A stretch of 64,000 bases of DNA from Myxococcales bacterium (GTDB lineage Bacteria > Myxococcota_A > Polyangia > Palsa-1104 > JAEUJZ01). The position numbers were made by a program, and so were the translations under genes. The notes beneath the pieces are model-generated. The model saw only the letters and a list, made by a program, of their open reading frames with translations. It was not told where the DNA came from and made no database searches. The stretch lies in NCBI GenBank assembly GCA_016794365.1, contig JAEUKB010000023.1, forward strand, positions 1 to 64,000. The letters are read 5' to 3'. Numbering within the stretch: position 1 is the stretch's first letter; each line of letters opens with the position of its first letter. Of this stretch, positions 8,065-17,556 are shown in pieces.

Positions 8065-9075
8065 ATGACTCGGCTTGTGTCTGCGCTGGCTCGTGTTGCA
8101 GCAGGAGCGCTCGATGTGCTGGTGGCTCCGGCGTACGGTCAGCTTGGCTATCGGCTGCGGGCCGCAACCTGGGATGATGCCGAGCTGGCTGTGGACTTGT
8201 CTCATCAGCGCTATCTGGTGACGGGCGCAAACGCTGGCATTGGGAAAGCGACAGCGTCTGCACTGGCGGCGCGCGGAGCCACCGTCTATCTGGCCTGTCG
8301 TGATCGCGAAAAGGGGGAACAGACTGTGTCCGAGCTGTCTCGGCAGACCGGAAATCCGCGCGTGCAGCTTGTGGTGATGGATGTCTCTGTGATGGCGGAT
8401 GTCCAGCAGGCCACGCGGCACCTTGCGAGCGAGCCGCTGCATGGTCTGGTTCACAATGCCGGAGTCCTGCTCCCGTCTCGACAAACGACGCGCGAAGGAA
8501 TCGAGCGCACCTTCGCAACCAACGTCCTGGGACCGTATCTGCTGACCCAGCTACTGCGTGATGCGCTGGCGAAAGGAGCCCAAGGGAGTGGCTCTGCACA
8601 GGGGCCCGCGCGGGTTGTGTTCGTGTCTTCAGGAGGCATGTATACGCAGAAGCTGCGCGTCGATGACTTGCAGAATCAGCGGGGCCGGTGGGATGGCGTG
8701 ATGGCCTATGCCCAGACCAAGCGCGCCGAGATCCTGTTGTGCGAACACTTTGCCAAAGAACTCTGCGGACAAAATATCCGGGTCAACGCGATGCATCCGG
8801 GCTGGGCAGATACGCCGGGGGTGATGAGCGCGCTGCCGACGTTTCACAAGCTGCTCAAAGGACTGCTACGCGACAGCGCCCAGGGAGCGGATACCATCGT
8901 GTGGCTGCTGGCTTCGCAGGCGGCTGCACAGCACACCGGAGCGTTCTTTTTGGATCGCCTGCCTCGTCGGACTCACCTTCCGTTTCTGGCCACAGAGTCC
9001 TCTGCGGAAGATGTCGCGCGACTCCTTTCGGAGTGTGAAGCGCTGTTGCAGTCCGTGCTGTCCCCTTCAGCGTAA
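8065..9075 (+). CDS. Short-chain dehydrogenase/reductase (DHRS12/retinol-dehydrogenase-like)
   Basis: This 336-residue classical SDR has the nucleotide-binding motif '[11 protein letters not shown]' near residue 54 and 'HNAGVL' in the middle. The catalytic Ser-Tyr-Lys is seen as 'VSSGGMY...' followed by 'YAQTKRAEI', where the Tyr and Lys form YxxxK. The 50-residue N-terminal extension before the Rossmann fold, and the '[10 protein letters not shown]' segment after the active site, resemble the eukaryote-like DHRS12/retinol dehydrogenase branch. It should use NADP(H) or NAD(H) to reduce or oxidise a hydrophobic carbonyl or alcohol. The substrate cannot be told. AAAGGAG precedes the ATG. It is transcribed alone. 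Confidence 0.85.
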   Translation: MTRLVSALARVAAGALDVLVAPAYGQLGYRLRAATWDDAELAVDLSHQRYLVTGANAGIGKATASALAARGATVYLACRDREKGEQTVSELSRQTGNPRVQLVVMDVSVMADVQQATRHLASEPLHGLVHNAGVLLPSRQTTREGIERTFATNVLGPYLLTQLLRDALAKGAQGSGSAQGPARVVFVSSGGMYTQKLRVDDLQNQRGRWDGVMAYAQTKRAEILLCEHFAKELCGQNIRVNAMHPGWADTPGVMSALPTFHKLLKGLLRDSAQGADTIVWLLASQAAAQHTGAFFLDRLPRRTHLPFLATESSAEDVARLLSECEALLQSVLSPSA

Positions 9076-9257
9076 GAACGCAGCTTCGCGGGCTCTGTCT
9101 GGCTACGCACTCGCTACGCGGTCCGACGAACGCGCATCGCACAAGCCAGTCGATCCCAAGGCAGCGACGGGTGGGAAAAGCTGCGCGGTTCTTGGTCAAG
9201 ATGCGCTATCCTAGCCGCGTCCATTCGTCAAACTCAGCACCAAGGAGAACCCCCAAC

Positions 9258-9752
9258 ATGGCAAATCCCCAGGTTTATTTCGACATCACCATCGACGGCA
9301 TTCCCTCTGGCCGAATCGTGTTCGAGCTGTTCGAGAACGTGGTTCCCAAGACGGCTGAAAACTTCCGCGCGCTGTGCGTGGGTCACGAAGCGGGCAGCTA
9401 TACCGGAAGCTCCTTTCACCGCGTGATTCCCAACTTCATGCTGCAAGGTGGCGACTTCACCAACCACAACGGAACCGGCGGTCGCTCGATCTACGGCAAC
9501 AAGTTCGCCGATGAAAACTTCAAGCTGAGCCACGATCGTCCCGGCCTGCTGTCGATGGCCAACGCGGGTCCGAACACCAACGGCTCGCAGTTCTTCATCA
9601 CCACGGTGGTGACTCCATGGCTGAACGGCAAGCACGTTGTCTTTGGCCAGGTGGTCGAAGGCATGGATCTCGTCAAGAAGATCGAACGCTACGGCTCGGA
9701 CAGCGGTCGCACCAGCGCCAAGATCGCCATCGCCAAGAGCGGTCAGCTCTAG
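9258..9752 (+). CDS. Cyclophilin-type peptidyl-prolyl cis-trans isomerase
   Basis: At 164 residues this is the length of a single cyclophilin domain and is notably close to eukaryotic cyclophilin A: '[18 protein letters not shown]', '[11 protein letters not shown]', '[16 protein letters not shown]', 'GSQFFITTV' and 'HVVFGQVV'. The catalytic arginine in 'FHRVI' and the substrate-pocket 'QGGDF' and 'FFIT' residues are all present. No signal peptide is seen, so it acts in the cytoplasm as a folding helper. The ATG at 9258 has AAGGAG upstream, and longer in-frame extensions lack support. An 18-bp repeat array follows 7 bp after the stop. Confidence 0.95.
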   Translation: MANPQVYFDITIDGIPSGRIVFELFENVVPKTAENFRALCVGHEAGSYTGSSFHRVIPNFMLQGGDFTNHNGTGGRSIYGNKFADENFKLSHDRPGLLSMANAGPNTNGSQFFITTVVTPWLNGKHVVFGQVVEGMDLVKKIERYGSDSGRTSAKIAIAKSGQL

Positions 9753-9759
9753 TCTGTTT

Positions 9760-9850
9760 CCTTTCGCAAAGCGGATTCCTTTCGCAAAGCGAAGTCCTTT
9801 CGCGAAGCGGATTCCTTTCGTAAAGCGGATTCCTTTGCGGAGCGAAATCC
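9760..9850. repeat. 18-bp palindrome-centred tandem repeat (about 5 units)
   Basis: Units start at 9760, 9778, 9796, 9814 and 9832. The consensus is CCTTTCGCAAAGCGGATT, and the last unit is degenerate. Each contains CTTT-CGC-AAAG, a small hairpin. The array fills the space between the cyclophilin stop and the truncated-looking propeller gene. Confidence 0.85.
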
Positions 9851-9879
9851 GCTGTAGGCAGGTGCACTGACTCCGCAGC

Positions 9880-10839
9880 GTGACGGATCTGGCGCAGGTG
9901 GGGAGCCAGCCCACAGCGCGGCGCGGACGGTGCAACCTGCTGCGGAATCTGGGCCTGGATTTTGTCCGCAGCGACGATCGATGCGAAGCTGTCACCCTGC
10001 ACGGGCAGGGCATCCTTTCCTGGGATGGTCTGACGATGCAGAAGCGGACCGGCAACCTCGAGACGTTCAACGGAATCGTGGTGGTGGACAGCGAGCTGTG
10101 GACGGTCGGCGACGCGGGTGGGACGTTTCGTCAGCAAGGAACCGGCTTGACCGCGTATCCGTCAGGCGTCACCGATCCGCTGTGGTCCCTGTGGGGCAGC
10201 AGTAAAAGCGACATCTGGGCGGTGGGACCATCAGGAGTCCTGATTCACTGGGATGGCACCGCGTGGTCGCCTCGGACCTTGGGACTGACTTCTCCGCGCG
10301 CGATCTCTGGAACGGCGGCCAACAACATCTGGACCGTCGGCGGCATGGGCGGAATCTATCGCTACGACGGCGTCGGCTGGACCAAAGAGACAAGCGGCAC
10401 CACAGCGGACCTATACGGAGTCTGGGCCCTGGATGCAAACAATGTCTGGGCGGTCGGCAGCAGTGGCACCATCTTGCGGCGCAGTGGCGGCAAGTGGCAA
10501 AGCGAAGCCAGTCCCTCCAGCGCCGGTCTGCTCGGGGTCTGGGTCGCCGATGGCACCACCGCCTACGCGGTCGGAAACTCTGGCACGATCTTGCGTCGCA
10601 CAAGCAATGGCTGGGCGGTAGAGTCCAGCGGCACCACCAACATGCTGTGGGGCGTCATGGGCGCGAGCACCACCTCTGCGTGGGCGGTTGGCATCGGCGG
10701 TCAGATCCTCCAGCGCAGCGATTCTTCCTGGAAGAGCGTCTACAGCGGCACCACCAACGATCTGTTCCAGGTCTTGGTCACGGCAGACAAGGTCTACGCG
10801 GTCGGCGCGGGCGGAACCATCTTGCGTCGCAGTCGGTAG
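9880..10839 (+). CDS. Beta-propeller protein, possibly 5'-truncated paralogue
   Basis: About 319 residues made mostly of propeller blades with the core '(W/Y)AVG..GTILRR(S/T)..W', repeated roughly six times. It is related to the lipoprotein at 6828-7916, but no signal peptide or lipobox is present. The frame opens only at a stop codon at 9868-9870, and the first possible start is a GTG at 9880 without a clear ribosome site. The N-terminal 60 residues ('CNLLRNLGLDFVRSDD...') do not resemble an export signal. Two readings are possible: a cytoplasmic propeller, or the remains of a secreted one whose 5' end was lost near the 18-bp repeats. The true start may also be the ATG inside 'DGLTMQKRTGN'. 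Confidence 0.55.
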   Translation: MTDLAQVGSQPTARRGRCNLLRNLGLDFVRSDDRCEAVTLHGQGILSWDGLTMQKRTGNLETFNGIVVVDSELWTVGDAGGTFRQQGTGLTAYPSGVTDPLWSLWGSSKSDIWAVGPSGVLIHWDGTAWSPRTLGLTSPRAISGTAANNIWTVGGMGGIYRYDGVGWTKETSGTTADLYGVWALDANNVWAVGSSGTILRRSGGKWQSEASPSSAGLLGVWVADGTTAYAVGNSGTILRRTSNGWAVESSGTTNMLWGVMGASTTSAWAVGIGGQILQRSDSSWKSVYSGTTNDLFQVLVTADKVYAVGAGGTILRRSR

Positions 10840-10896
10840 CTGCTTTCGCGAACTCAGCGAACTGGGCAGCGTCCAGCTTCTGGTCGGGTGCGTGTC

Positions 10897-11757
10897 CTAA
10901 CGCGGCGATTTTTGCGCAGAGAGGAGCTGTCCAAACGATGTGCTCTGCCAGTGCGGCTGGGCATACGTGAGCGCGCGATCGACGGGCAGATCCAAGTCGC
11001 TGTGAAGCTGCTCGGCGTGAACTTCTCCCGATACGATGACAAGCTGGCTGGGATCGCTCTGCTGAAGCTGCTCGGCCACTTGGACGCGCAGCGCTGACGC
11101 AGACAACAGCGGCAACGAGGGATGCAGTCCGCGTCGCAGGCGGCGATTCCCAGGCTCTCCGCACAGGCGCACTGGCAGCTCGTGACGAAACAGCACGACG
11201 TAGAAGCGCCGAATCTCTTTGTGCGCACGCGCGTAGCGATCGACGAAGCGCTCTTGTTCCAGGGATTCCACACAGCGCGGACTGCGCGCCTTGCGAACCA
11301 GCGCAATCGCCTGCTCTGCCGAGTGTCCTTCATGGGTAAGCAGCGACGAAGCAATCGTGCCAGCGCGACCCCAGCCGCCAATGCAGTGAATCAGCAGCTT
11401 GTGTCCTTCACCGAGCCAGCGCAAAAGCTCAGTACACAAAGAGCGCGTCGCCCACAGGTCATCGGGTGGCTCTGCATCACGAATCGGAAACGAGAGGTTC
11501 GCGATTCCGTGCTGACGCAGCGCACCGCGCAGTCCGTAGACACCGTAAAACGACATCTCGGGCTCTTCAACCAGCGACACCACGAGCGAGATGCCCAGCT
11601 CGGACAGGCGCGCCGCATCGGCTTCCACCGTTCCGCCCAGATCGGGCCGTCCCGGACAAGACGACAGCCCGACTCGACCGGGAACATCGAGCAGCGAGCG
11701 ATCCGCCAAGACCAGCCAGTCCACGCGCAGCACAGAAGAAGGAAGGGGCAGCGACAT
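10897..11757 (-). CDS. Dual-specificity/tyrosine phosphatase
   Basis: This 286-residue protein has the Cys-X5-Arg active site 'HCIGGWGRAG' (Cys nucleophile, Arg for phosphate binding). A plausible general-acid region ('PIRDAEPPDD') lies upstream at the usual distance, as in the cyclin-dependent-kinase-inhibitor-3/dual-specificity phosphatase family. The start 'MSLPLPSSVLRVDWLVLADRS' is where structure begins. A longer in-frame extension overlaps the divergent sensor gene and is rejected. About 100 C-terminal residues after the phosphatase domain are unassigned. In a genome rich in Ser/Thr kinases it is a candidate eraser of protein phosphorylation. Confidence 0.78.
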   Translation of the reverse strand: MSLPLPSSVLRVDWLVLADRSLLDVPGRVGLSSCPGRPDLGGTVEADAARLSELGISLVVSLVEEPEMSFYGVYGLRGALRQHGIANLSFPIRDAEPPDDLWATRSLCTELLRWLGEGHKLLIHCIGGWGRAGTIASSLLTHEGHSAEQAIALVRKARSPRCVESLEQERFVDRYARAHKEIRRFYVVLFRHELPVRLCGEPGNRRLRRGLHPSLPLLSASALRVQVAEQLQQSDPSQLVIVSGEVHAEQLHSDLDLPVDRALTYAQPHWQSTSFGQLLSAQKSPR

Positions 11758-11836
11758 CTTCTGTACTTTACTCTGTGACGGATGGGTGACGGAAGCGCGC
11801 TGACAGGGAACCGAAAGCTTGCTAACCTGCGCCGCT

Positions 11837-13696
11837 GTGCCGAGCTCCTCGTCGTCGTCAGAGCTGCTGACTTTGCCGTTTGTCCCCGCCCACGAGACGG
11901 TGCCGCAAGCGCCTGCGCTGTCTGCCGAGCCTGCGGGGCAAAGTCCCCTTGAGCGGTTGACACAGGCGCTCGGGCTGCTCTGTCCGCTGCCGCACGCCCT
12001 TCGCCCACGCGATGACAATGCGCCAATTCCGGTCGGCATCGATGACGGAGGAGAAGATCTCACGTCGTCGCTGATTGTCATTCGTCAGGTGCTGTCGCTG
12101 CTGCATGGACACAGCGGCTGTCTGCACGCGGCGCTGTGCCTTCTGGCCGAAGATCATGACTCGGTGACGGTGGCGATTTCCGTCGAAGATCCCAGCCCAG
12201 GACTGATTCCGCGCAGGCTGCCCCTGTCGGCGATGCGAACGGCGCTGCGTCAGGGAGCGATGGCGCCGCTGCATGATGAGACGGCGCTTGGACAGCTCCG
12301 CGCGGCGCTCGGCTGGCCGATGCACGATGTCTCGACGCTGTGGCTGTGTCTTTTGCCGACGGCGCTCGGTGGAAAAGAGCACGCGCGCTGGACGCTGGCG
12401 CTAGGTGGTGGCCCAGAGCTGTTTGCCCACAGACACCCGGCGGATGAGCCCGAGCTGGTGGCACTTGCGCAGGTGCTGGCGCTGACGATTCCCAGCCTGC
12501 GACTCGATGAGACGCTGCGCGAGCGCACGCGTCCCCTGCGGGTTGAGCTGATCGCGCCGCCCCAGCGTCCGCCGGGACTGGGTCGCTATCGCGAGTTTTT
12601 TGAAACGAGCACCGACGGAATCATTGTCCTTGATGAAACCGCCAAGGTGGTCTGGTTAAACCGCGTGGCCGAGCAGCTCACCGGCTACGCCACGGCGGGA
12701 CTGGCGGGCCGACCGCTGACCGATCATGTGCCCGAGCCGCATCGCGAGCGCGTGCTGTCGTTTCTGACCGAGGTGTCGATTCGGCGCACACCATCGAACT
12801 TTGATCTGCCGCTGGTCTCGACTTCGCAAGAGCTGCTGACGCTATCGGCTTCGACTTCGCAGATTCAGGAACCCCGACGGCTGTGTGTGGTGACGTTCCG
12901 CGATGTGACCGAGCGACGGCTGCTGGAAGCGCAGCTTCGACGCGCCAAAGAGTTCCTCGATCGGGTGATTGACTCGACGGTGGATGGCATTGTCGTGGCG
13001 GATCTGCGCGGACGGGTTCGCATCTTCAACCAGAGCGCAAGCCGCATCACGGGCTATCGCACCGACGAAGTCATGGGTCACTTGCCGGTGTGGCGACTGT
13101 TTCCCGATCGCGAAGCGGTTCACATCATGGCAGAGCTGCGCAGCGACGACTTTGGCGGACCGGGACGGCTGCTTCAGTCGCGACGAACGATCGTCAGCAA
13201 AGCGGGTGAACAGATTCCGGTGGCGCTCACTGCGGCGATGATTCGGGACGGCAAAAAGGAAATGGCGACCGTCGGAATCTTCCAAGATCTGCGCGAGCGA
13301 CTGCGGATGGAAGAGAGCCTGCGCACGACCCAGCAGAAGCTGGCCGAGACGCAGAAACAAGCGGTCTTGGTCGAGCTGGCGGGCACCACCGCGCATGAAC
13401 TAAACCAGCCGCTCACGTCGGTGATGGGCTATGCCGGACTGCTCAAGCAGCGACTTCCTACCGAATATGCCGAGCTGCATCGCTTCGCGGATGTGCTGCT
13501 GCTGGAGTCCGAGCGCATGGCGGACATCGTGCGCAAGATCGGTCGGATCACGCTGTATGAGACGCAGTCTTACGTCGGAGAGACACGGATTCTCGATCTG
13601 AACAAGTCTGCCGGAGAGCCCGCGCCGCTGCCGCCCGATCCGCCGCCACGACCAAACAGCGACGGACCGCTCTTTTCCAAGCTGCGCAAAAAGTAG
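11837..13696 (+). CDS. PAS-PAS-HisKA protein lacking the ATPase domain
   Basis: This protein of roughly 619 residues has an N-terminal variable sensor region (about 1-245) and two PAS domains: 'FFETSTDGIIVLDETAKVVWLN' near 255 and 'VIDSTVDGIVVADLRGRVRIFN' near 375. A helical phosphoacceptor domain carries 'HELNQPL', the phospho-histidine motif of HisKA. The protein then ends after a proline-rich tail ('PAPLPPDPPPRP'). No N, G1 or G2 boxes of a HATPase domain follow in any frame before glnS. It therefore cannot autophosphorylate and may act as a phosphotransfer partner or regulator. The start is uncertain (TTG 11819 or GTG 11837), and no strong ribosome site was seen. Confidence 0.72.
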   Translation: MPSSSSSSELLTLPFVPAHETVPQAPALSAEPAGQSPLERLTQALGLLCPLPHALRPRDDNAPIPVGIDDGGEDLTSSLIVIRQVLSLLHGHSGCLHAALCLLAEDHDSVTVAISVEDPSPGLIPRRLPLSAMRTALRQGAMAPLHDETALGQLRAALGWPMHDVSTLWLCLLPTALGGKEHARWTLALGGGPELFAHRHPADEPELVALAQVLALTIPSLRLDETLRERTRPLRVELIAPPQRPPGLGRYREFFETSTDGIIVLDETAKVVWLNRVAEQLTGYATAGLAGRPLTDHVPEPHRERVLSFLTEVSIRRTPSNFDLPLVSTSQELLTLSASTSQIQEPRRLCVVTFRDVTERRLLEAQLRRAKEFLDRVIDSTVDGIVVADLRGRVRIFNQSASRITGYRTDEVMGHLPVWRLFPDREAVHIMAELRSDDFGGPGRLLQSRRTIVSKAGEQIPVALTAAMIRDGKKEMATVGIFQDLRERLRMEESLRTTQQKLAETQKQAVLVELAGTTAHELNQPLTSVMGYAGLLKQRLPTEYAELHRFADVLLLESERMADIVRKIGRITLYETQSYVGETRILDLNKSAGEPAPLPPDPPPRPNSDGPLFSKLRKK

Positions 13697-13744
13697 CGCC
13701 GAACCAGACCGATTCGGCAGCGCGAACGGCCCGAACCGCTGCGA

Positions 13745-16180
13745 TCATTCCCCGAGTCGAGCGACGATCAGCTTGCGCACCAGCGTTGGATCCGCCGATC
13801 CACCCGTGGCTTTGAGCACCTGACCGACGAACATCCCGAGCAGCGACTTTTTGCCTTCGCGATAACGCGCAGCGTTTTCTGCGTTGTCGGCGATGACTTT
13901 CTCGACGATCGGCTCGAGCGCACCCTGATCCGCGACCTTTTGCAGGCCCAGCTTGGCAATCAGCGCACGCGGCGATCCTCCTTCGATCAGGAGCTGCGCC
14001 AGCACCGTCTTGCCTGCTCCCGTCGAGATCTCACCGTCATCGACCAGCTTGGCCAGCTCGGCAAGCTGCGTGGGACCAAACGGAAGCTCGGTCAGCGGAC
14101 GCTCTTTGAGCGCGCGCAGCACCTCGCTCATGATCCACTTGGCGATGCTCTGCGGATTGGCATAGACCAGCAGCGCCGACTCGAAAAAGTCCGGTACGCC
14201 GGGCTCTCCGCTCAGGATGTCGGCTTCTTCTTCACCGAGTCCCAGCTCGCTGCGATAGCGCTGATAGCGCGCTTCGAGCGTCGGATCTTTCTGTCGTGCT
14301 TCGGCGCGAAGCTGCGCTCGGCTCTTTTTCTGCGGACGACTGCGCTCTGACGAATCGTCTTTGTGCGCGGGCTCGATCTTGGCCTTGGGCTCTTCCGCTT
14401 CCGGCTCGGACTGACTCTGCTTCGCCCACGAGTCGCGCAGGCTGACCACGCGATTGAAGACCAAGTGACCGGGCCGACTGTCGATCGGATCGCTCGCGAA
14501 GAAGCCCTGACGCGCAAACTGATAGCGGCTCCCTGCTTCATCGCTCACGACGCTCGGCTCGACGAGAGCACCCGAGATCGTACGCAGCGAGTGCGGATTC
14601 AGATCTTCATGAAAGTCATGCGCTTCGCCGGGTCGCTCTGCCACAAACAGACGCTCGTAGAGCCGCACCTCACAGGGAATCGCCGACGCTTGGTCTACCC
14701 AGTGAATGTTGCCTTTGACCCGACGCGAAGACTGTCCGCTGCGCGACGCTGGATCGTAGGTGCAGTGCAGCGCAACGATCGTTCCAGCATCGTCCTTTAT
14801 TACGCCTTCGCAGCGAATAATATACGAAAACAGGAGCCGTACTTCCTGACCGGGAGACAGTCTGTGAAAGCCTTTGGGAGGCGTTTCCTCAAAGTCTGTC
14901 CGTTCAATGTACAGCTCACGCGAAAAGTGCAGAGGCCGCGTTCCTGACTTGCCAACTTCCGTCGGAAAATCCGCTGCATCGACCGTCTCTGTCTGTCCTT
15001 GCGGATAGTTTGTGATGATCACTTTGAGCGGCTCAAGCACACACATCCGTCGCGGCGCGCGATAGTTTAGGTCGTTGCGGATGCAGTACTCGAGCTTTTC
15101 GTAATCGACTTGGCTGTTGGCTTTGGCGACTCCGATCATCTCTGCAAAGTCACGAATCGCTTCTGGTGTCACACCGCGCCGACGCAGACCCGCAATCGTC
15201 GGCATGCGCGGATCATCCCAGCCCGAGACCGCCTTTTCTTCGACGAGCTTGAGCAAGTTGCGCTTCGACATCATCGTGTACGCAAGCGACAAGCGCGCAA
15301 ACTCATACTGATGAGGAACCGCAGGCAGAAGCTCGCGCGCTTCGGCCACCACCCAGTCGTAGAACTCGCGGTTGTTTTCAAACTCGAGCGTACAGATCGA
15401 GTGCGTGATCGACTCAATCGCATCCGACAGAGGATGCGCGTAGTCGTACATCGGATACAGACACCATGCGTCGCCGGTTCGATGATGATGCGCATGACGA
15501 ATCCGATAGATCACCGGATCGCGCATCAGCATGTTCTTGGCGGACATGTCGATCTTCGCGCGCAGAACATGGGCTCCGTCCGGGAACTCACCCTTTCGCA
15601 TCCGCGCAAACAGATCCAGGTTTTCTTCGACGCTGCGACTGCGATACGGACTCTCTGTTCCGGGCTCTGTCAGGGTGCCGCGTCCTTCGCGAATCTGTTC
15701 GAGCGTGGAGCTGTCTACGTAGGCCTTTCCCTTTTTGATCAGGTAGACCGCGATCTCGTACAGCTTTTCAAAGTAATCCGAGGCGAAGAACATCTTGTCG
15801 CCCCAGTCGAACCCGAGCCACTTGACATCGCGCTGAATCGCTTCGACGTACTCGATGTCTTCTTTGGTCGGATTGGTGTCATCAAAGCGCAGGTGACACG
15901 CAGATGGAATGGCGGCTTGTCCGTAGTCGCGCGCGATGCCGAAGTTCAGACAGATCGACTTGGCATGACCGATGTGAAGATAGCCGTTCGGTTCGGGAGG
16001 AAAGCGCGTCACGACGTTTTTGTGACGACCGCTTTGCAGATCCGCGTCGATGATGTCGCGGATGAAGTTGGAACGAAGGGATTCACTGCTGGCTGCGGAA
16101 GTGGCGGAAGCAGAGCCCTCGCCAGCGCCGAAAGGAGAAGCGCTGTTGCTATCGGTGAAACGGTCGGTTGCGGTGCTCAC
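13745..16180 (-). CDS. glnS: Glutaminyl-tRNA synthetase with GatB/YqeY-like C-terminal tail
   Basis: This 811-residue class I synthetase charges tRNA-Gln with glutamine. The 'HIGH' motif is at about 69-72 ('YLHIGHAKS') and the KMSKS equivalent is 'MMSKRN' near residue 300. The anticodon-binding beta-barrels follow. From about residue 650 a helical tail ('DFFESALLVYANPQSIAKWI...') resembles the GatB/YqeY domain, an arrangement known from Deinococcus-type GlnRS. A charged linker rich in Glu/Lys separates the two. The start is a GTG before 'STATDRFTDSNS', and the first 40 residues are low-complexity and may not all be translated. Its presence implies direct Gln-tRNA charging. Confidence 0.95.
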   Translation of the reverse strand: MSTATDRFTDSNSASPFGAGEGSASATSAASSESLRSNFIRDIIDADLQSGRHKNVVTRFPPEPNGYLHIGHAKSICLNFGIARDYGQAAIPSACHLRFDDTNPTKEDIEYVEAIQRDVKWLGFDWGDKMFFASDYFEKLYEIAVYLIKKGKAYVDSSTLEQIREGRGTLTEPGTESPYRSRSVEENLDLFARMRKGEFPDGAHVLRAKIDMSAKNMLMRDPVIYRIRHAHHHRTGDAWCLYPMYDYAHPLSDAIESITHSICTLEFENNREFYDWVVAEARELLPAVPHQYEFARLSLAYTMMSKRNLLKLVEEKAVSGWDDPRMPTIAGLRRRGVTPEAIRDFAEMIGVAKANSQVDYEKLEYCIRNDLNYRAPRRMCVLEPLKVIITNYPQGQTETVDAADFPTEVGKSGTRPLHFSRELYIERTDFEETPPKGFHRLSPGQEVRLLFSYIIRCEGVIKDDAGTIVALHCTYDPASRSGQSSRRVKGNIHWVDQASAIPCEVRLYERLFVAERPGEAHDFHEDLNPHSLRTISGALVEPSVVSDEAGSRYQFARQGFFASDPIDSRPGHLVFNRVVSLRDSWAKQSQSEPEAEEPKAKIEPAHKDDSSERSRPQKKSRAQLRAEARQKDPTLEARYQRYRSELGLGEEEADILSGEPGVPDFFESALLVYANPQSIAKWIMSEVLRALKERPLTELPFGPTQLAELAKLVDDGEISTGAGKTVLAQLLIEGGSPRALIAKLGLQKVADQGALEPIVEKVIADNAENAARYREGKKSLLGMFVGQVLKATGGSADPTLVRKLIVARLGE

Positions 16181-16317
16181 GGGACAAGTCTCCGATGGTG
16201 CGTCGAGGCGGCGATTATAGGAGCACGCCGTCTGTCAGGGAAGCATCAAATCCAAGGTCGGGATGTTGTCCACACACTTGCGACAGCGCATCTGCGACTG
16301 CTAAGCTCGTCGGGCCA

Positions 16318-17454
16318 ATGTCTTTATTTGAGCGCCTGTCTGCACTAGAGAAGTCGAAGCTAGCGGTCTGGGTGTATGACAATGACCGCGCACGGATTGT
16401 CTGGGCCAATCGCGAAGCCTTGGCGCTGTGGAAAGCCAAGAGCCAGGATGAGCTGCTCGCGCGCGACTATTCGGACAACTCGCCAGCGACCCAAGCGCGA
16501 CTGGATGGCTACATGCGAGCGGTTCGTCGCGGCGAAGAAGTCGCGGAAGACTGGACGCTCTATCCCAAAGGCAAGCCCACGACGATGACGCTGCACGGCG
16601 GAGCGATCGATCTGGACGACGGACGGCCCGGGATTCTGTTCCAAGCGATGTACAAAGATCAGACGCTGGAAGGATCGATGGTGCGCGGGGTCGAAGCGCT
16701 GCGTCACACGTCGCTGCTGGTCAGTCTGTTTGATGAACAAGGCGCAGAGCTGTTTCACAACCCAGCGGTGCTGCGCGAGCACGGCGATGAAACCAAGCTC
16801 AAGACGCTGTTTCCCAATCACTGGCAGCAGATCCTCAGCACGGTCGCTGCGGGCGAGGTCTTTTCGACCGAGCTGGCTTTTTCGGGCAAGCACGGCGAGC
16901 GCTGGTACATCGTCGAAGCGCGTCGCGCCACCGATCCGGTCAGCGGAGCGCGCGCGGTCCTGGTGCAGCAGCACGATGTCAGCAAGCGAAAACAAGCGGA
17001 AGAGCTGGCCGAGACACGCAGTCAGCTGCTCGAAGAGCTACATAAGACGCTGGCGCTGGTCGAATCACAGCGACAAGAGATCTTCGCGCTGTCGGCACCC
17101 ATCATCGATGTCGGACAAGGTACGCTGGCGGTTCCCATCATCGGAGAGCTGAGCGAGTCGCGCGGCAGCGAGCTGTCGGTCCGGCTGCTGTCGATGGTCA
17201 GCGAAAAGCGCGCGCAGTTTGTGATCTTGGATCTGACCGGCTGTGGCGCGTTTGATGAAGCGGGCGCTCGGCTGCTGCTGCGGCTGACCAGCTCGATTGA
17301 GCTGCTCGGTTCGCGCGCGGTGGTCACTGGTGTCTCGGCGGCGCTGTCGCGCACGCTGGTCCATGCGGGGATCGATCTGTCGCAGCTCAAGACGCTGCGG
17401 AGCCTGCGCGACGGGCTGGAATTCTGTCGTCAGCTGACCAAGCGCGCGGCCTAG
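16318..17454 (+). CDS. PAS-STAS (RsbR-like) regulator
   Basis: This 378-residue protein has one or two N-terminal PAS-like segments ('KLAVWVYDNDRARIVWANREALALW' and a second around 'SLLVSLFDEQGAELFHNPAV'). A short coiled coil ('KQAEELAETRSQLLEELHKTLALVESQRQEI') follows. The C-terminal STAS domain has 'VILDLTGCGAFDEAGARLLLRL', which fits the D-(L/I)-T-G phosphorylation-site region of RsbR/RsbS-type stressosome proteins. The threonine in 'LDLTG' is the likely phosphorylation site. The ATG follows GGGCCA without a strong ribosome site. It would act in a cytoplasmic sensory complex with an unseen kinase. It is divergent from glnS and separate from the STAS-like families at 1.9-3.5 and 22.3 kb. 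Confidence 0.8.
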   Translation: MSLFERLSALEKSKLAVWVYDNDRARIVWANREALALWKAKSQDELLARDYSDNSPATQARLDGYMRAVRRGEEVAEDWTLYPKGKPTTMTLHGGAIDLDDGRPGILFQAMYKDQTLEGSMVRGVEALRHTSLLVSLFDEQGAELFHNPAVLREHGDETKLKTLFPNHWQQILSTVAAGEVFSTELAFSGKHGERWYIVEARRATDPVSGARAVLVQQHDVSKRKQAEELAETRSQLLEELHKTLALVESQRQEIFALSAPIIDVGQGTLAVPIIGELSESRGSELSVRLLSMVSEKRAQFVILDLTGCGAFDEAGARLLLRLTSSIELLGSRAVVTGVSAALSRTLVHAGIDLSQLKTLRSLRDGLEFCRQLTKRAA

Positions 17455-17556
17455 TCATCCAAACCAGATAAATCTTTAGCAATTGCCAATACAAAATCGG
17501 CAACGATACAATTTCAACTGAGTATCGTGTCGAAAGCGACCTTATCCAGACTGACG

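Noticed and set aside
10897..12081. 394-codon version of the phosphatase gene
   Set aside because: The first 108 codons lie opposite the start of the sensor gene and are Arg/Ser/Gly-rich noise. The ATG at 11757 starts the folded domain.
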